DNA of 64,000 nucleotides from Sphingomonas pokkalii (GTDB taxonomy: Bacteria > Pseudomonadota > Alphaproteobacteria > Sphingomonadales > Sphingomonadaceae), in assembly GCF_003096275.1 (NCBI RefSeq), contig NZ_QENQ01000001.1, forward strand, positions 334,024 to 398,023, written 5' to 3'. Positions 35,704 to 45,015 of the stretch are shown here, piece after piece; position 1 is the stretch's first letter; every line of letters begins with the position of its first letter. The notes beneath the pieces are model-generated. The model was not told where the DNA came from, ran no database searches, and was given only the letters and a program-made list of their open reading frames with translations. The translations under genes and the position numbers were made by a program.

Positions 35704-37989
35704 ATGGCCGATGACGAATCCCGCACCCGCCGCCTGCAGGTCGCCAATGCGCGCCCCGAGGACAGCGGCCGCGGACTCGCCCACATCCCCCGCAGCCTGA
35801 TGGCCGCGCTCGGCATCACCGAGGGCGACGTGATCGAAATCGTCGGCAAGCGCAGCACGCCTGCGCGTGCCGTCCTCCCCTATTCCGAAGACGAAGGACT
35901 GGAACTGCTCCGCATCGACGGGCTCCAGCGCGCCAATGCCGGCGTCGGCTCCGGCGATTTCGTCGAAGTGCGCCGCGCCGATTCGAAGCCGGCGACTCGC
36001 GTCGTGTTCGGCCCGGCCCAGGCGAATCTGCGCCTGCGCGGCACCGGCGAGGCGCTGAAGCGCACCTTCTTCACGCGCCCGCTCACGTCCGGCGACACCA
36101 TCGCCACCGTCGGCCACCAGCGCGCCGACGTGCCGGCCAATGTGCAGCAGTTCGTCCGTGCCCCCGCCTATGCGCTGCAGGAGATTCGCCTGACGGTGCT
36201 CTCCACCCTGCCCCGCGGCGTGGTGCATATCGACGAGCATACCGAAGTCGAACTCCGCACCGAATATGAGGAGGCGAAGGAAAGCCGCCGCGCCGACGTC
36301 ACCTATGACGATATCGGCGGCATGGCCGGCACGATCGACCAGCTGCGCGAGATGGTCGAGCTGCCCCTGCGCTATCCCGAACTGTTCCAGCGCCTGGGCG
36401 TCGACCCGCCCAAGGGCGTGATCCTGCATGGGCCGCCCGGCACCGGCAAGACGCGACTCGCGCGTGCCGTGGCGAACGAGAGCGATGCCAGCTTCCACCT
36501 GATCAACGGGCCGGAGATCATGGGCTCGGCCTATGGCGAATCGGAACAGCGGCTGCGCCAGGTGTTCGAGGAAGCGGCGAAGAATGCGCCCTCGATCGTG
36601 TTCATCGACGAGATCGATTCGATCGCGCCGAAGCGCGGCCAGGTGACCGGCGAGGCGGAAAAGCGCCTCGTCGCCCAGCTGCTGACGCTGATGGACGGGC
36701 TGGAGGCGCGCGCCAATATCGTCGTCATCGCCGCGACCAATCGCCCCGAGGCGATCGACGAGGCGCTGCGCCGTCCGGGCCGGTTCGATCGCGAGATCGT
36801 CGTCGGCGTGCCGGACGATCGCGGCCGCCGCGAGATCCTGGGCATCCATACCCGCGGCATGCCGCTGGCCGACGATGTCGACCTGCCCGAACTCGCCCGC
36901 ACCACCTATGGCTTTGTCGGTGCCGACCTTGCCGCGCTGACCCGCGAGGCAGCGATCGAATCGGTGCGCCGGATCATGCCGCGCCTCAACCTGGAGGAAG
37001 GCACGATTCCGCCCGAGGTGCTCGACACCCTCTCGGTCACCCGCGACGATTTCCTGGAGGCGCTCAAGCGCGTCCAGCCCTCGGCGATGCGCGAAGTGAT
37101 GGTGCAGGCGCCGACCGTCCGCTGGGAGGATGTCGGCGGGCTCGACGATGCGCAGATGCGGCTGAAGGAAGGCGTGGAGTTGCCGCTCAAGGATCCCGAT
37201 GCGTTCCGCCGCCTCGGCATCCGCCCGGCCAAGGGCTTCCTGCTCTATGGCCCGCCGGGCACCGGCAAGACGCTGCTCGCCAAGGCCGTGGCGCGCGAGG
37301 CGGAGGCGAATTTCATCGCCACCAAGTCGAGCGACCTGCTGTCGAAATGGTATGGCGAGAGCGAGCAGCAGATCGCCCGTCTGTTCGCCCGCGCGCGGCA
37401 GGTGGCGCCCTGCGTGCTGTTCATCGACGAGCTCGATTCGCTCGTGCCCGCCCGCGGCGGCGCGATGGGCGAGCCGCAGGTGACCGAGCGCGTGGTCAAC
37501 ACCATCCTCGCCGAGATGGACGGGCTGGAGGAGCTTCAGTCGGTCGTCGTGATCGGCGCGACCAACCGGCCCAACATGATCGATCCGGCGCTGCTGCGGC
37601 CGGGCCGGTTCGACGAGCTGGTCTATGTCGGCGTGCCGGACCAGGCCGGTCGCGAACGCATCCTGCGTATCCAGACGACCAGGATGCCGCTCGCGGCCGA
37701 TGTCGACCTGGGCGGAATCGCCGCGCAGACCCAGCGCTACACCGGCGCCGATCTGGAAGACGTGGTCCGCCGCGCCGGCCTGGTGGCACTTCGCCAGTCG
37801 CTGGAGACGCGCGAAGTGACGATGGCGCATTTCGAGGAAGCGCTGAAGGACTCGCGCGCCACCGTCACGCCGGAGATGGAAAGCGAGTATGCGGCGATGC
37901 AGGGCAAGCTGAAGCAGCGGGCCTCGTCGATCCAGCCGATCGGCTTCATCGCGCCGGGAATGCTGGAAGGGCGCGGGCCCAAGGCCTAA
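35704..37989 (+). CDS. CDC48/VAT-type double AAA+ ATPase
   Basis: The 761-residue protein has the full VCP/CDC48 layout: N domain with double-psi barrel and barrel-like halves (about residues 10-190), D1 ATPase (Walker A GPPGTGKT 243-250, Walker B IVFIDEID) and D2 ATPase (Walker A 516-523, Walker B VLFIDELD). Pore loops are SAYGES (D1) and KWYGES (D2), and both arginine-finger regions RRPGRFD/LRPGRFD are present. It should form a hexameric unfoldase. The tail ends GPKA without a proteasome-docking HbYX. This enzyme is universal in archaea and patchy in bacteria. Its partner protease, if any, is not in the window. Confidence 0.95.
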   Translation: MADDESRTRRLQVANARPEDSGRGLAHIPRSLMAALGITEGDVIEIVGKRSTPARAVLPYSEDEGLELLRIDGLQRANAGVGSGDFVEVRRADSKPATRVVFGPAQANLRLRGTGEALKRTFFTRPLTSGDTIATVGHQRADVPANVQQFVRAPAYALQEIRLTVLSTLPRGVVHIDEHTEVELRTEYEEAKESRRADVTYDDIGGMAGTIDQLREMVELPLRYPELFQRLGVDPPKGVILHGPPGTGKTRLARAVANESDASFHLINGPEIMGSAYGESEQRLRQVFEEAAKNAPSIVFIDEIDSIAPKRGQVTGEAEKRLVAQLLTLMDGLEARANIVVIAATNRPEAIDEALRRPGRFDREIVVGVPDDRGRREILGIHTRGMPLADDVDLPELARTTYGFVGADLAALTREAAIESVRRIMPRLNLEEGTIPPEVLDTLSVTRDDFLEALKRVQPSAMREVMVQAPTVRWEDVGGLDDAQMRLKEGVELPLKDPDAFRRLGIRPAKGFLLYGPPGTGKTLLAKAVAREAEANFIATKSSDLLSKWYGESEQQIARLFARARQVAPCVLFIDELDSLVPARGGAMGEPQVTERVVNTILAEMDGLEELQSVVVIGATNRPNMIDPALLRPGRFDELVYVGVPDQAGRERILRIQTTRMPLAADVDLGGIAAQTQRYTGADLEDVVRRAGLVALRQSLETREVTMAHFEEALKDSRATVTPEMESEYAAMQGKLKQRASSIQPIGFIAPGMLEGRGPKA

Positions 37990-37999
37990 CCGGCACGGC

Positions 38000-38029
38000 C
38001 CCTCCCCGCCGATCGATCGGCGGGGAGGG
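38000..38029. terminator. perfect 30-bp palindrome between convergent genes
   Basis: CCCTCCCCGCCGATC is followed directly by its exact reverse complement. It begins ten bases after the CDC48 stop and eight bases from the convergent MFS stop. There is no T run. It probably acts as a shared transcription-end hairpin. Confidence 0.65.
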
Positions 38030-38036
38030 CAAGCCG

Positions 38037-39320
38037 CTAGCGGCGCGGTCGCGTCGCGTGCCAGGCATAGCCCAGCAACAGCGCCAGCGCGCCGGCCGCC
38101 GCCAGATAGGGCAGCGGCCCCCAGACCTCGTACAGCCCCACCCCGATCGACGGGCCGAGCACGAAGGTCGCGCCGTTGACGGAGGTGACACGGCCCGCGA
38201 CCGATCCCTGCGCCTGCGGCCCCACCGCCAGCGAGGCGCCGGCGGTAAAGCCCGGCCGGGCGAATCCCATGCCGAGCGCGATCGTCGCATAGCCGAGCGC
38301 GATGCCATACAGGCTGCCCGCCATCGCCGTGGCCGCGCAGCCGATGGCCCCCAGCCCGGCCCCGGCGAGAATCAGTGCCCGCGGCCGGAGATCGAGCAGC
38401 GGAATCAGCCCCCATTGCACCAGCAGCGACGCACCCGCACCGATCATCAGCACCAGGCCGGTCGGCTCCAGCGCCGCCGTGGGCGCCAGCCCCAGCCGAT
38501 CGATGATCAGGAAGCCGATCGCCTGCCCGGTCATCGCCTGGGCATGGCCGGTGACGAGGCCCGCAATCATCCAGGCGCGCACCCGCGGGTCGAACGTGCG
38601 GACATGCTCGACATGGTCGTGAGTCGCCGCCGCCACGCTCGCCCCCGTCGCCTGCCCGCCGATCGTCGGATAGCTGGTCGCCGCACCATGCTCGACCACC
38701 CCCGACTCGGCCGGCATCAGCCGCAACAGCACGATCAGCAGCACCAGCCCCACCGCACTCGCGGCAAAGGCCGGGCCGGAAAGGCCGATCAGCGGCCCCC
38801 CGGGCCAGAGATGCCCCATGACCAGATAGGGTGCGATCGCCGGCCCGAGGATCGTTCCCAGCCCGAAGGCGGAGGCGAGCAGGGTCAGCGCCCGCGTCCG
38901 CTGCTCGGGGCCGGTGCGCGCGGCGACGATCGCCTGCACCGCCGGCGGCGCCGCCGATCCGAACGCGCCATACAGCATCCGCCCGATGACGAAGGCGGCG
39001 AAGGTGGCAACCGGGCCCAGGACGCCGTTGATGCCGAGCGCGAGGCACAGCCCGCAAATCCCCAGCGACACGGTGAAGCCGCCGACGCCGAGCAGCACCA
39101 TCGCCCGCCGCCCGGTACGCTCCGATCGATTCGCCCAGAACGGCGCGGCGAGCATCCACAACAGCGCCGACACGGAGAATACCGCCGCCACCGCGCTGTC
39201 CGCGGCATGGAGCGATCGGCCGAGCGCCGGCAACACCGATTGCAGCGCGGTATTGCCGGCGGCGATCACCAGCATCACCGTGAACATCAACGCGAAGTCG
39301 CGATCGATCGATCGCGTCAT
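38037..39320 (-). CDS. MFS transporter
   Basis: The 427-residue protein has about 12 membrane helices. The loop 2-3 motif is FWANRSERTGRRAMVLLGV, a variant of the MFS motif A GxxxDRxGRR, and it shows the GPAIAPYL region of drug:proton antiporters. A central cytoplasmic loop (about 205-240) separates the halves. The substrate is unknown. The ATG at 39318-39320 overlaps the upstream monooxygenase stop by four bases (ATGA), indicating coupling. Confidence 0.88.
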   Translation of the reverse strand: MTRSIDRDFALMFTVMLVIAAGNTALQSVLPALGRSLHAADSAVAAVFSVSALLWMLAAPFWANRSERTGRRAMVLLGVGGFTVSLGICGLCLALGINGVLGPVATFAAFVIGRMLYGAFGSAAPPAVQAIVAARTGPEQRTRALTLLASAFGLGTILGPAIAPYLVMGHLWPGGPLIGLSGPAFAASAVGLVLLIVLLRLMPAESGVVEHGAATSYPTIGGQATGASVAAATHDHVEHVRTFDPRVRAWMIAGLVTGHAQAMTGQAIGFLIIDRLGLAPTAALEPTGLVLMIGAGASLLVQWGLIPLLDLRPRALILAGAGLGAIGCAATAMAGSLYGIALGYATIALGMGFARPGFTAGASLAVGPQAQGSVAGRVTSVNGATFVLGPSIGVGLYEVWGPLPYLAAAGALALLLGYAWHATRPRR

Positions 39321-39640
39321 GCCCGATGCCACCGATAGCCGCGTTCGATCCGCGAGACGATCACCTCATACCATTCGTACCAGCGCGCGCGCCCCAGCGC
39401 CCGGATCGCGGCATGGTCGGGATGATCGCGCCAGGCGGCGGCGCTGGCCTCGTCCGCCCAATAGCTGATGGTGATGCCGACGCCGTCCTCGCCGCGCTGC
39501 GATTCGACGCCGCAATAGCCCGGCTGGCGTTCAACCAGCGCCGCCATTGCATCCGCCGCCGCGGCATAGCCTTCGCCATCGGTTGCCGTGCGCTTGGAGA
39601 TGAACAGCACGGCGATCTGGCCTGTTCGGTCCTCGCCCAT
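39317..39640 (-). CDS. antibiotic biosynthesis monooxygenase (ABM) domain protein
   Basis: The 107-residue protein is a single dimeric alpha-beta-barrel domain of the ABM type: IAVLFISKRTATDGEGYAAA at the start, PGYCGVESQRGEDGVGITISYWADEASAAAWRDHPDH in the centre and RARWYEWYEV near the end. Relatives include cofactor-free quinol oxygenases and heme-degrading enzymes; others have no known activity. The ATG at 39640 starts the domain. It is coupled to the downstream MFS gene. Confidence 0.85.
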   Translation of the reverse strand: MGEDRTGQIAVLFISKRTATDGEGYAAAADAMAALVERQPGYCGVESQRGEDGVGITISYWADEASAAAWRDHPDHAAIRALGRARWYEWYEVIVSRIERGYRWHRA

Positions 39641-39703
39641 CGCATGAGCATAGATGGCGATGGACGCTTTGCAATCGGCGCCGGCCCTGCGACAGCGGCG
39701 GCG

Positions 39704-40465
39704 ATGATCACCGACTGGCATTTCTATGCGCTCGCCATTCCCGCCGTGCTGCTGCTCGGCCTGTCCAAGGGCGGATTCGCCGGCATGGGCGCGCTGTCGC
39801 TGCCGATGCTGGCGCTGGCGATCGATCCGGTGCCCGCCGCCGCGATCACGCTGCCGATCCTGATTCTCCAGGATGTGGTGAGCGTGTGGGCCTTCCGCCG
39901 CACCGTCGACTGGCGCCTGCTCGGCTGGATGCTGCCCGGATCGATGGCCGGAATCGCGCTCGGCTATATGTTCGCCGCCAGCGTACAGCCGGTGCTGGTG
40001 CTCGCGGCGGTGGGCGGCATCTCGATCCTGTTCGGCGCCTATCGGCTCTGGGTCAAGGGGCGGACGGCACCGGCGATCGCCGGGCGCTGGCCCGAATGGG
40101 TCGGCAGCCTGTTCGGCGTCGCCTCCGGCTTCACCAGCCAGATCGCCCATGCCGGGCAGCCGCCCTTCCAGCTCTGGGTGCTGCCGCGGGGCCTGCCACG
40201 CGACCGGCTGGTGGGCACGACCGCGTTGTTCTTCGCCGCGACCAACTGGATCAAGGTGCCGGCCTATTGGGCGCTCGGCCAGTTCACGCCCGCCAATCTG
40301 CTGACCTCGGCGGTACTGTTCCCGCTGGCACTGGTATCGACGCTCGCCGGCGTCTGGCTGGTGCGGCGGATATCGCCGGAGCGATTCTACACCGCGATTT
40401 ACGTGCTGATGATCGCGGTGGGGGCGCTGCTGGTCTGGGAAGCGCTGGCGAAGGCAGCTTCGTAA
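39704..40465 (+). CDS. sulfite exporter TauE/SafE family membrane protein
   Basis: The 253-residue protein has about eight membrane helices in two similar halves. LLGLSKGGFAGMGALSLPMLAL (first half) and GVASGFTSQIAHAGQPPFQLW (second half) are the TauE/SafE repeats. Members export sulfite, sulfoacetate or other organic anions. The ATG at 39704 starts before the first helix; the ribosome site is weak. It is divergent from the ABM gene and convergent with prs. Confidence 0.9.
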   Translation: MITDWHFYALAIPAVLLLGLSKGGFAGMGALSLPMLALAIDPVPAAAITLPILILQDVVSVWAFRRTVDWRLLGWMLPGSMAGIALGYMFAASVQPVLVLAAVGGISILFGAYRLWVKGRTAPAIAGRWPEWVGSLFGVASGFTSQIAHAGQPPFQLWVLPRGLPRDRLVGTTALFFAATNWIKVPAYWALGQFTPANLLTSAVLFPLALVSTLAGVWLVRRISPERFYTAIYVLMIAVGALLVWEALAKAAS

Positions 40466-40488
40466 GCCCCTCCCCTGAAGGGAGGGGC
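40466..40488. terminator. hairpin terminator between TauE/SafE gene and prs
   Basis: A nine-pair stem (GCCCCTCCC with GGGAGGGGC, loop CTGAA) starts directly after the TauE stop codon and precedes the convergent prs stop by 12 bases. It lacks a T run. Confidence 0.6.
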
Positions 40489-40499
40489 CGAGAAGGGAC

Positions 40500-41435
40500 T
40501 CAATCGAACAGGCTGGAAACCGAGCTTTCGTCGGCGATGCGGCGGATGGCTTCGGCGATCAGCGGCGCGATCGTCAGGTGACGGACCTTGTCGCTTTCCT
40601 CGATCACCTTGTGGTTGCCGATCGAATCGGTGATCACCAGTTCGCGCAGTTCCGAAGCCGCCACGCGCGCCATCGCCGCGCCGGAGAGCACGCCGTGCGT
40701 ACAATAGGCAACCACGTCCTCCGCGCCCGCCGCCTTCAGCGCGGCCGCGGCGTTGCACAGCGTCCCTGCGGAATCGACGATATCGTCGATCAGGATGCAG
40801 AACCGGCCCTTCACGTCGCCGATGATGTTCATCACCTCGGATTCGCCCGGCCGCTCGCGGCGCTTGTCGACGATGGCGAGGGGGGCGTTGTCCAGCCGCT
40901 TGGCGAGCTGGCGCGCACGCACCACGCCGCCGACGTCGGGCGAGACGACCATCCACTGCTTGTCGATGAAGCGCGTCTGGATATCGGCCGACATCACCGG
41001 CGCGGCGAACAGATTGTCCGTCGGGATATCGAAAAAGCCCTGGATCTGCCCGGCGTGCAGGTCGACCGAGAGCACGCGGTTGGCGCCGGCGGTGGTGATC
41101 AGGTTGGCGACCAGCTTGGCCGAAATCGGCGTGCGGGGGCCGGGCTTCCGATCCTGGCGGGCATAGCCGAAATAGGGCAGCACCGCGGTGATCCGCTTGG
41201 CCGATGCGCGGCGCAGCGCATCGATCATCACCAGCAATTCCATCAGATTGTCGTTCGCCGGGAAGCTGGTCGATTGCAGGACGAACACGTCCTCGCCGCG
41301 CACATTCTCCAGAATCTCGACGAAGATTTCCTCATCGGCGAAGCGACGGACGTTCGCCTGCGTCAGGGGTATCTCCAGATAATCTGCGATGGCGCTTGCC
41401 AGCGGCAGATTGGAATTGCCCGCCATGAGTTTCAT
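40500..41435 (-). CDS. prs: ribose-phosphate pyrophosphokinase
   Basis: The 311-residue enzyme makes PRPP from ribose 5-phosphate and ATP for nucleotide, histidine and tryptophan synthesis. The ATP loop [12 protein letters not shown], the metal/PRPP motifs [18 protein letters not shown] and [17 protein letters not shown], the KRRER catalytic segment and the PRPP loop [12 protein letters not shown] are all intact. The ATG at 41435 has GGGAGG upstream. It is divergent from gltX with 115 bases between. Confidence 0.97.
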   Translation of the reverse strand: MKLMAGNSNLPLASAIADYLEIPLTQANVRRFADEEIFVEILENVRGEDVFVLQSTSFPANDNLMELLVMIDALRRASAKRITAVLPYFGYARQDRKPGPRTPISAKLVANLITTAGANRVLSVDLHAGQIQGFFDIPTDNLFAAPVMSADIQTRFIDKQWMVVSPDVGGVVRARQLAKRLDNAPLAIVDKRRERPGESEVMNIIGDVKGRFCILIDDIVDSAGTLCNAAAALKAAGAEDVVAYCTHGVLSGAAMARVAASELRELVITDSIGNHKVIEESDKVRHLTIAPLIAEAIRRIADESSVSSLFD

Positions 41436-41550
41436 TGGTTGTGGCCTCCCGTGCCCCGTTGCGCGTATCCCGTGGCGCCCCCTTAGTGCGACGTTTCCGT
41501 GACGCAAAGAGGGCATTGCCGCTAACCCTGTGCCAGCCTAGGCCTGCGCC

Positions 41551-42882
41551 ATGACCGTGATCACCCGTTTCGCCCCCAGCCCCACCGGCACGCTGCACGT
41601 CGGCAACCTGCGGACCGCGCTTCACAATTGGCTGTTCGCGCGCCGCCATGGCGGCCGCTTTCTGCTGCGGATCGACGATACCGATGGCGCCCGCTCCGAA
41701 GAGAGATTTGTCGAGGCGATCCGCGCCGACCTCGCCTGGATGGGCCTGACCCCGGATGCCGAGGAACGCCAGTCGGCGCGATTCGATCGCTACGAGGCGC
41801 GCCTCGCCCAGCTGGTCGCCGATGGCCGGGTCTATCCCGCCTATGAAACCGCGCAGGAACTCGAACTCAAGCGCAAGGTGCTGCTCGGTCGCGGCCTGCC
41901 GCCGGTCTATGATCGCGCCGCGCTGGCGCTGAGCGACGCCGATCGGGCAGCGCTGGAGGCCGAGGGCCTGCGCCCGCACTGGCGATTCAAGCTCGACCAC
42001 GAGGCCGCGATCGCCTGGGACGATCTGGTGCGCGGGCCGCAGCGGTTCGAAGCGAAGCTGCTCAGCGATCCGGTGGTGCGCCGCGCCGACGGTTCCTGGC
42101 TCTATCTGCTGCCGTCGGTGATCGACGATATCGATATGGGCGTGACCCATGTCGTGCGCGGCGAGGACCATGTTTCCAACACCGCCACCCAGATCCAGAT
42201 GTTCGACGCGCTGTCGGGCGCGGTACCGGCCTTCGCGCATGAAGCCCTGCTCACCGGCGCAGAGGGCAAGCTGTCCAAGCGGCTCGGCTCGCTCGGCATC
42301 GATCATTTCCGCGCAGCGGGGATCGAACCGGAGGCGCTGATCGCGCTGCTTGCCCGGCTCGGCACCAGCGATCCGGTCGAGCCCTTCGCCGATCCCGCGC
42401 CGCTGGTCGCAGCGTTCGATTTCGCCCGCTTCGGCCGCGCGCCCGCGCGATTCGACGAAGCCGAGCTGGCGCAGCTCAACGCACGGATCGTCCACCAGCT
42501 GGGTCATGATCGCGTCGCCGATCGACTGCCGGCCGGCATCGACGCCACCGGCTGGGAAGCGATCCGGCCGAACCTGAACACCGTCGCCGAGGCGGCCGAC
42601 TGGTGGGCGGTCGTCGAGGGCCCGATCTCCGCGCCGCCGGTGGCGGACGAAGACCGCAGCTTCCTTGGCCAGGCGCGGACCGTGGCGGAAACGCTCGACT
42701 GGTCGGCCGATCCGTGGCGGGCGCTTACCGATGCGCTCAAGGCCACCACCGACCGCAAGGGCAAGGCGCTGTTCCTGCCGCTCCGTCGCGCGCTCACGGG
42801 CCGCGATCATGGGCCGGACATGGCGGCATTGCTCCCCCTGATCGGCAAGGATCGTGCGCTGGCGCGGCTGGAAGCGGGATGA
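41551..42882 (+). CDS. gltX: glutamyl-tRNA synthetase (short alphaproteobacterial type)
   Basis: The 443-residue class I synthetase has the HIGH-type motif APSPTGTLHVGN (residues 8-19) and KMSKS-type KLSKRLG (about 251-257), with a C-terminal anticodon-binding region. It charges tRNA-Glu and often tRNA-Gln. It is shorter than the usual 470-500 residues and starts directly at the catalytic fold. Alphaproteobacteria often carry two GltX copies; whether this one is discriminating cannot be read here. Confidence 0.93.
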   Translation: MTVITRFAPSPTGTLHVGNLRTALHNWLFARRHGGRFLLRIDDTDGARSEERFVEAIRADLAWMGLTPDAEERQSARFDRYEARLAQLVADGRVYPAYETAQELELKRKVLLGRGLPPVYDRAALALSDADRAALEAEGLRPHWRFKLDHEAAIAWDDLVRGPQRFEAKLLSDPVVRRADGSWLYLLPSVIDDIDMGVTHVVRGEDHVSNTATQIQMFDALSGAVPAFAHEALLTGAEGKLSKRLGSLGIDHFRAAGIEPEALIALLARLGTSDPVEPFADPAPLVAAFDFARFGRAPARFDEAELAQLNARIVHQLGHDRVADRLPAGIDATGWEAIRPNLNTVAEAADWWAVVEGPISAPPVADEDRSFLGQARTVAETLDWSADPWRALTDALKATTDRKGKALFLPLRRALTGRDHGPDMAALLPLIGKDRALARLEAG

Positions 42883-42905
42883 AGTGCGCCCGCTTTACGT
42901 CCATC

Positions 42906-42922
42906 ATGGTATGTTGTACCAT
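42906..42922. promoter_or_regulatory. candidate operator palindrome upstream of tonB
   Basis: ATGGTA (42906-42911) and TACCAT (42917-42922) are exact reverse complements around TGTTG. The site lies 50 bases upstream of the tonB start and 23 bases after the gltX stop, the expected place for an operator. No regulator can be named. Confidence 0.4.
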
Positions 42923-42972
42923 TTCCTTCATCCGGCGTTCATCGACCGGAAGTGGAGAAGGAGTGCAACGAA

Positions 42973-43641
42973 ATGCATGCCGACACGCGCTATCATGCCA
43001 AGGCGCCACGCTCGCTCAGCCTCGGCGCCGCCCTCGCCCTGAACGGCGCGATCATCGCAGGGCTGATCTTTTCGGCCCCCGATTTCCTGCCCAAGCCCAA
43101 GACCACGCCGTTCGAAGGCAGGAACATCCCGCTGCCTGTGCCGCTGCCCACCGAAGCGCCGAAGCCACTGCCCAAGAAGATCGAGCCACGCACCACGTCG
43201 CAGCCGACCGCGCGTGATCCGATCGTGCCAACGCACAGCGATGCGACGATCGAAACCAGCAAGACGATTCCCGATGCGCTCCCCACGATCGAGAAGCCGG
43301 CCGATCCGGGGCCGACGATACTCCCTGATCTGCCCAAGCCGATGCTGCCGCTGGTCGGCGCCAACCCGGACCCGCGCTACCTCCAGGATTTCCAGCCCGA
43401 ATATCCGGCCCAGGAAATGCGCGCCCAGCGCGACGGCCTGGTCACGCTGCGGGTGCTGATCGGGGCGGATGGCCGGGTGAAGGCGGTGGAGCCGGTCAGC
43501 GCCACCAGCGACGCCTTCTTCGCCGTCACCAAGCGCCAGGCGCTCGGCAAGTGGCGTTTCCGCCCCGCTTCCCGCGGCGGCGTGGCGGAAGAGAGCTGGA
43601 AGACGATGACGGTGCGCTTCCGGATCGAAGACGCGCGCTGA
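42973..43641 (+). CDS. tonB: energy transducer TonB
   Basis: The 222-residue protein has an N-terminal membrane helix (about residues 15-35), a long Pro/Lys/Glu-rich periplasmic spacer (about 45-125) and a C-terminal TonB domain. Key segments are PEYPAQEMRAQRDGLVTLRVLIGADGRVKAV and QALGKWRFRPASRGG. It transmits proton-motive force to outer-membrane TonB-dependent receptors. The ATG at 42973 follows AGGAG. An in-frame GTG seven codons earlier is less likely. exbB and exbD are not in the window. A palindrome at 42906 may control it. Confidence 0.9.
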   Translation: MHADTRYHAKAPRSLSLGAALALNGAIIAGLIFSAPDFLPKPKTTPFEGRNIPLPVPLPTEAPKPLPKKIEPRTTSQPTARDPIVPTHSDATIETSKTIPDALPTIEKPADPGPTILPDLPKPMLPLVGANPDPRYLQDFQPEYPAQEMRAQRDGLVTLRVLIGADGRVKAVEPVSATSDAFFAVTKRQALGKWRFRPASRGGVAEESWKTMTVRFRIEDAR

Positions 43642-43705
43642 CCGCGACGCGATCGGGATGCGGGGGCTGGCCCTATCGCCGCCGCATCCCTATCTTCGGC
43701 CCGCG

Positions 43706-44053
43706 ATGACGTTCCTCAAATATATATCGCCGCTTCGGGCGCTGCGCGATCTGCGCGGCTATCTGGCGACGCGCAAACGCCACGAGCTCTGGTTCATGAT
43801 CCTGGCGCTGCTGGTGACCTTCGCCGTCATCGTGGTGTTCGTGAAGGATTCGCACGTGCCAGTGCCGTACCAGAAGAACATCATCTATGTGGACAGCTGG
43901 CCGATCACCCGCACCCAGGCGGAGATCCGCGCCAAGCAGAAGGTCGACGAAGCCAAGCGCCAGGCCGAGGAAGCGGCCTTCCTGGAACGCCAGAAGAAGC
44001 GCCAGGCCGAGTTCAAGAAATATGACGACTGGCTAGAGAAGCACGGGATTTGA
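43706..44053 (+). CDS. conserved hypothetical membrane protein with coiled-coil tail
   Basis: The 115-residue protein has one membrane helix (about residues 32-52) and a highly charged C-terminal half (about 75-112) rich in Lys/Glu/Ala, predicted to be a long helix or coiled coil. No named domain is recognised. Its stop overlaps the ribD start (TTGA), so it is probably the first gene of the riboflavin operon in this genome. Confidence 0.78.
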   Translation: MTFLKYISPLRALRDLRGYLATRKRHELWFMILALLVTFAVIVVFVKDSHVPVPYQKNIIYVDSWPITRTQAEIRAKQKVDEAKRQAEEAAFLERQKKRQAEFKKYDDWLEKHGI

Positions 44054-45015
44054 GCGACGCCCGGTGGATGGCTGCCGCGCTGGCGGTCGCCGAACGCGGG
44101 CGGGGACGGACGGCGCCCAATCCCAATGTCGGATGCGTGATCGTCCGCCAGGGCCGCGTCGTCGGTCGCGGCTGGACCCAGCCGGGGGGCCGCCCCCATG
44201 CCGAGGCGATGGCGCTGGCCCAGGCCGGCGATGCCGCGCGCGGCGCCACCGCCTATGTCACGCTGGAGCCCTGCGCCCATGAATCGCCGCGCGGGCCGGC
44301 CTGTGCCGATCTGCTCGTCGGTGCGGGCGTGGCGCGGGTGGTGGCGGCGCTGCGCGATCCCGATCCCCGCACCGACGGCACCGGCCTTGCCCGCCTGCAA
44401 GACGCTGGCATTCAAGTAGACTCCGGCATCCTTGCGGCCGAGGCGCGGCGCAGCATGGCCGGTTTCCTCACCCGCCAGGCGCTCGGCCGCCCGCTGGTGA
44501 CGCTCAAGCTGGCGACCTCGCTCGACGGCTGCATCGCGCTGGCCTCGGGCGAAAGCAAATGGATCACCGGCCCCCAGGCCCGCGCCCACGCCCATCTCGA
44601 ACGTGCCCGGCATGATGCCATCCTGGTCGGCCGGGGGACCTTCCTCGCCGATTCGCCAAAGCTCGACGTGCGCCTGCCCGGCCTGGAGGATCGCGCGCCG
44701 CGGCGAATCCTCCTGTCCGCCACCGGCCCTACCCCGCCCGGCTGGGAGCGCATCGCCGATATGGGCGATGTTCGCGGCCTTCGCGCCGTCGATCACCTGA
44801 TGGTCGAAGGCGGTGCCAGCGCGGCCAGCGCCTTTCTGCGCGCCGACATGGTCGATCGCCTGCTGCTCTATCGGGCGCCGATCCTGATCGGCGGCGGCAA
44901 AGCCGCGATCGAGGCGTTCGGCCTCGCCACATTGTCCGAGGCGCATGATCGCTGGCGCCTCACGGACTCTCGACTGCTTGGCAGCGATCGGTTCGAGGTC
45001 TACGAGCGCAACTGA
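44050..45015 (+). CDS. ribD: riboflavin biosynthesis deaminase/reductase RibD
   Basis: The 321-residue bifunctional enzyme deaminates and then reduces the pyrimidine intermediate of riboflavin synthesis. The deaminase zinc site is PHAEAMAL plus EPCAHESPRGPAC (about residues 49-85). The reductase domain (about 150-321) has TLKLATSLDG, AILVGRGTFLADSP and VEGGAS. I chose the TTG at 44050 because conserved sequence (DARWMAAAL) precedes the first ATG and the TTGA overlap with the upstream stop gives coupling. It overlaps ribE by one base. Confidence 0.94.
   Translation: MSDARWMAAALAVAERGRGRTAPNPNVGCVIVRQGRVVGRGWTQPGGRPHAEAMALAQAGDAARGATAYVTLEPCAHESPRGPACADLLVGAGVARVVAALRDPDPRTDGTGLARLQDAGIQVDSGILAAEARRSMAGFLTRQALGRPLVTLKLATSLDGCIALASGESKWITGPQARAHAHLERARHDAILVGRGTFLADSPKLDVRLPGLEDRAPRRILLSATGPTPPGWERIADMGDVRGLRAVDHLMVEGGASAASAFLRADMVDRLLLYRAPILIGGGKAAIEAFGLATLSEAHDRWRLTDSRLLGSDRFEVYERN

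Noticed and set aside
35668..39159. Very long minus-strand open frame (over 1,100 codons) opposite the CDC48 gene
   Set aside because: It is antisense to a well-defined AAA ATPase and out of frame with the MFS gene. No domain is recognisable.
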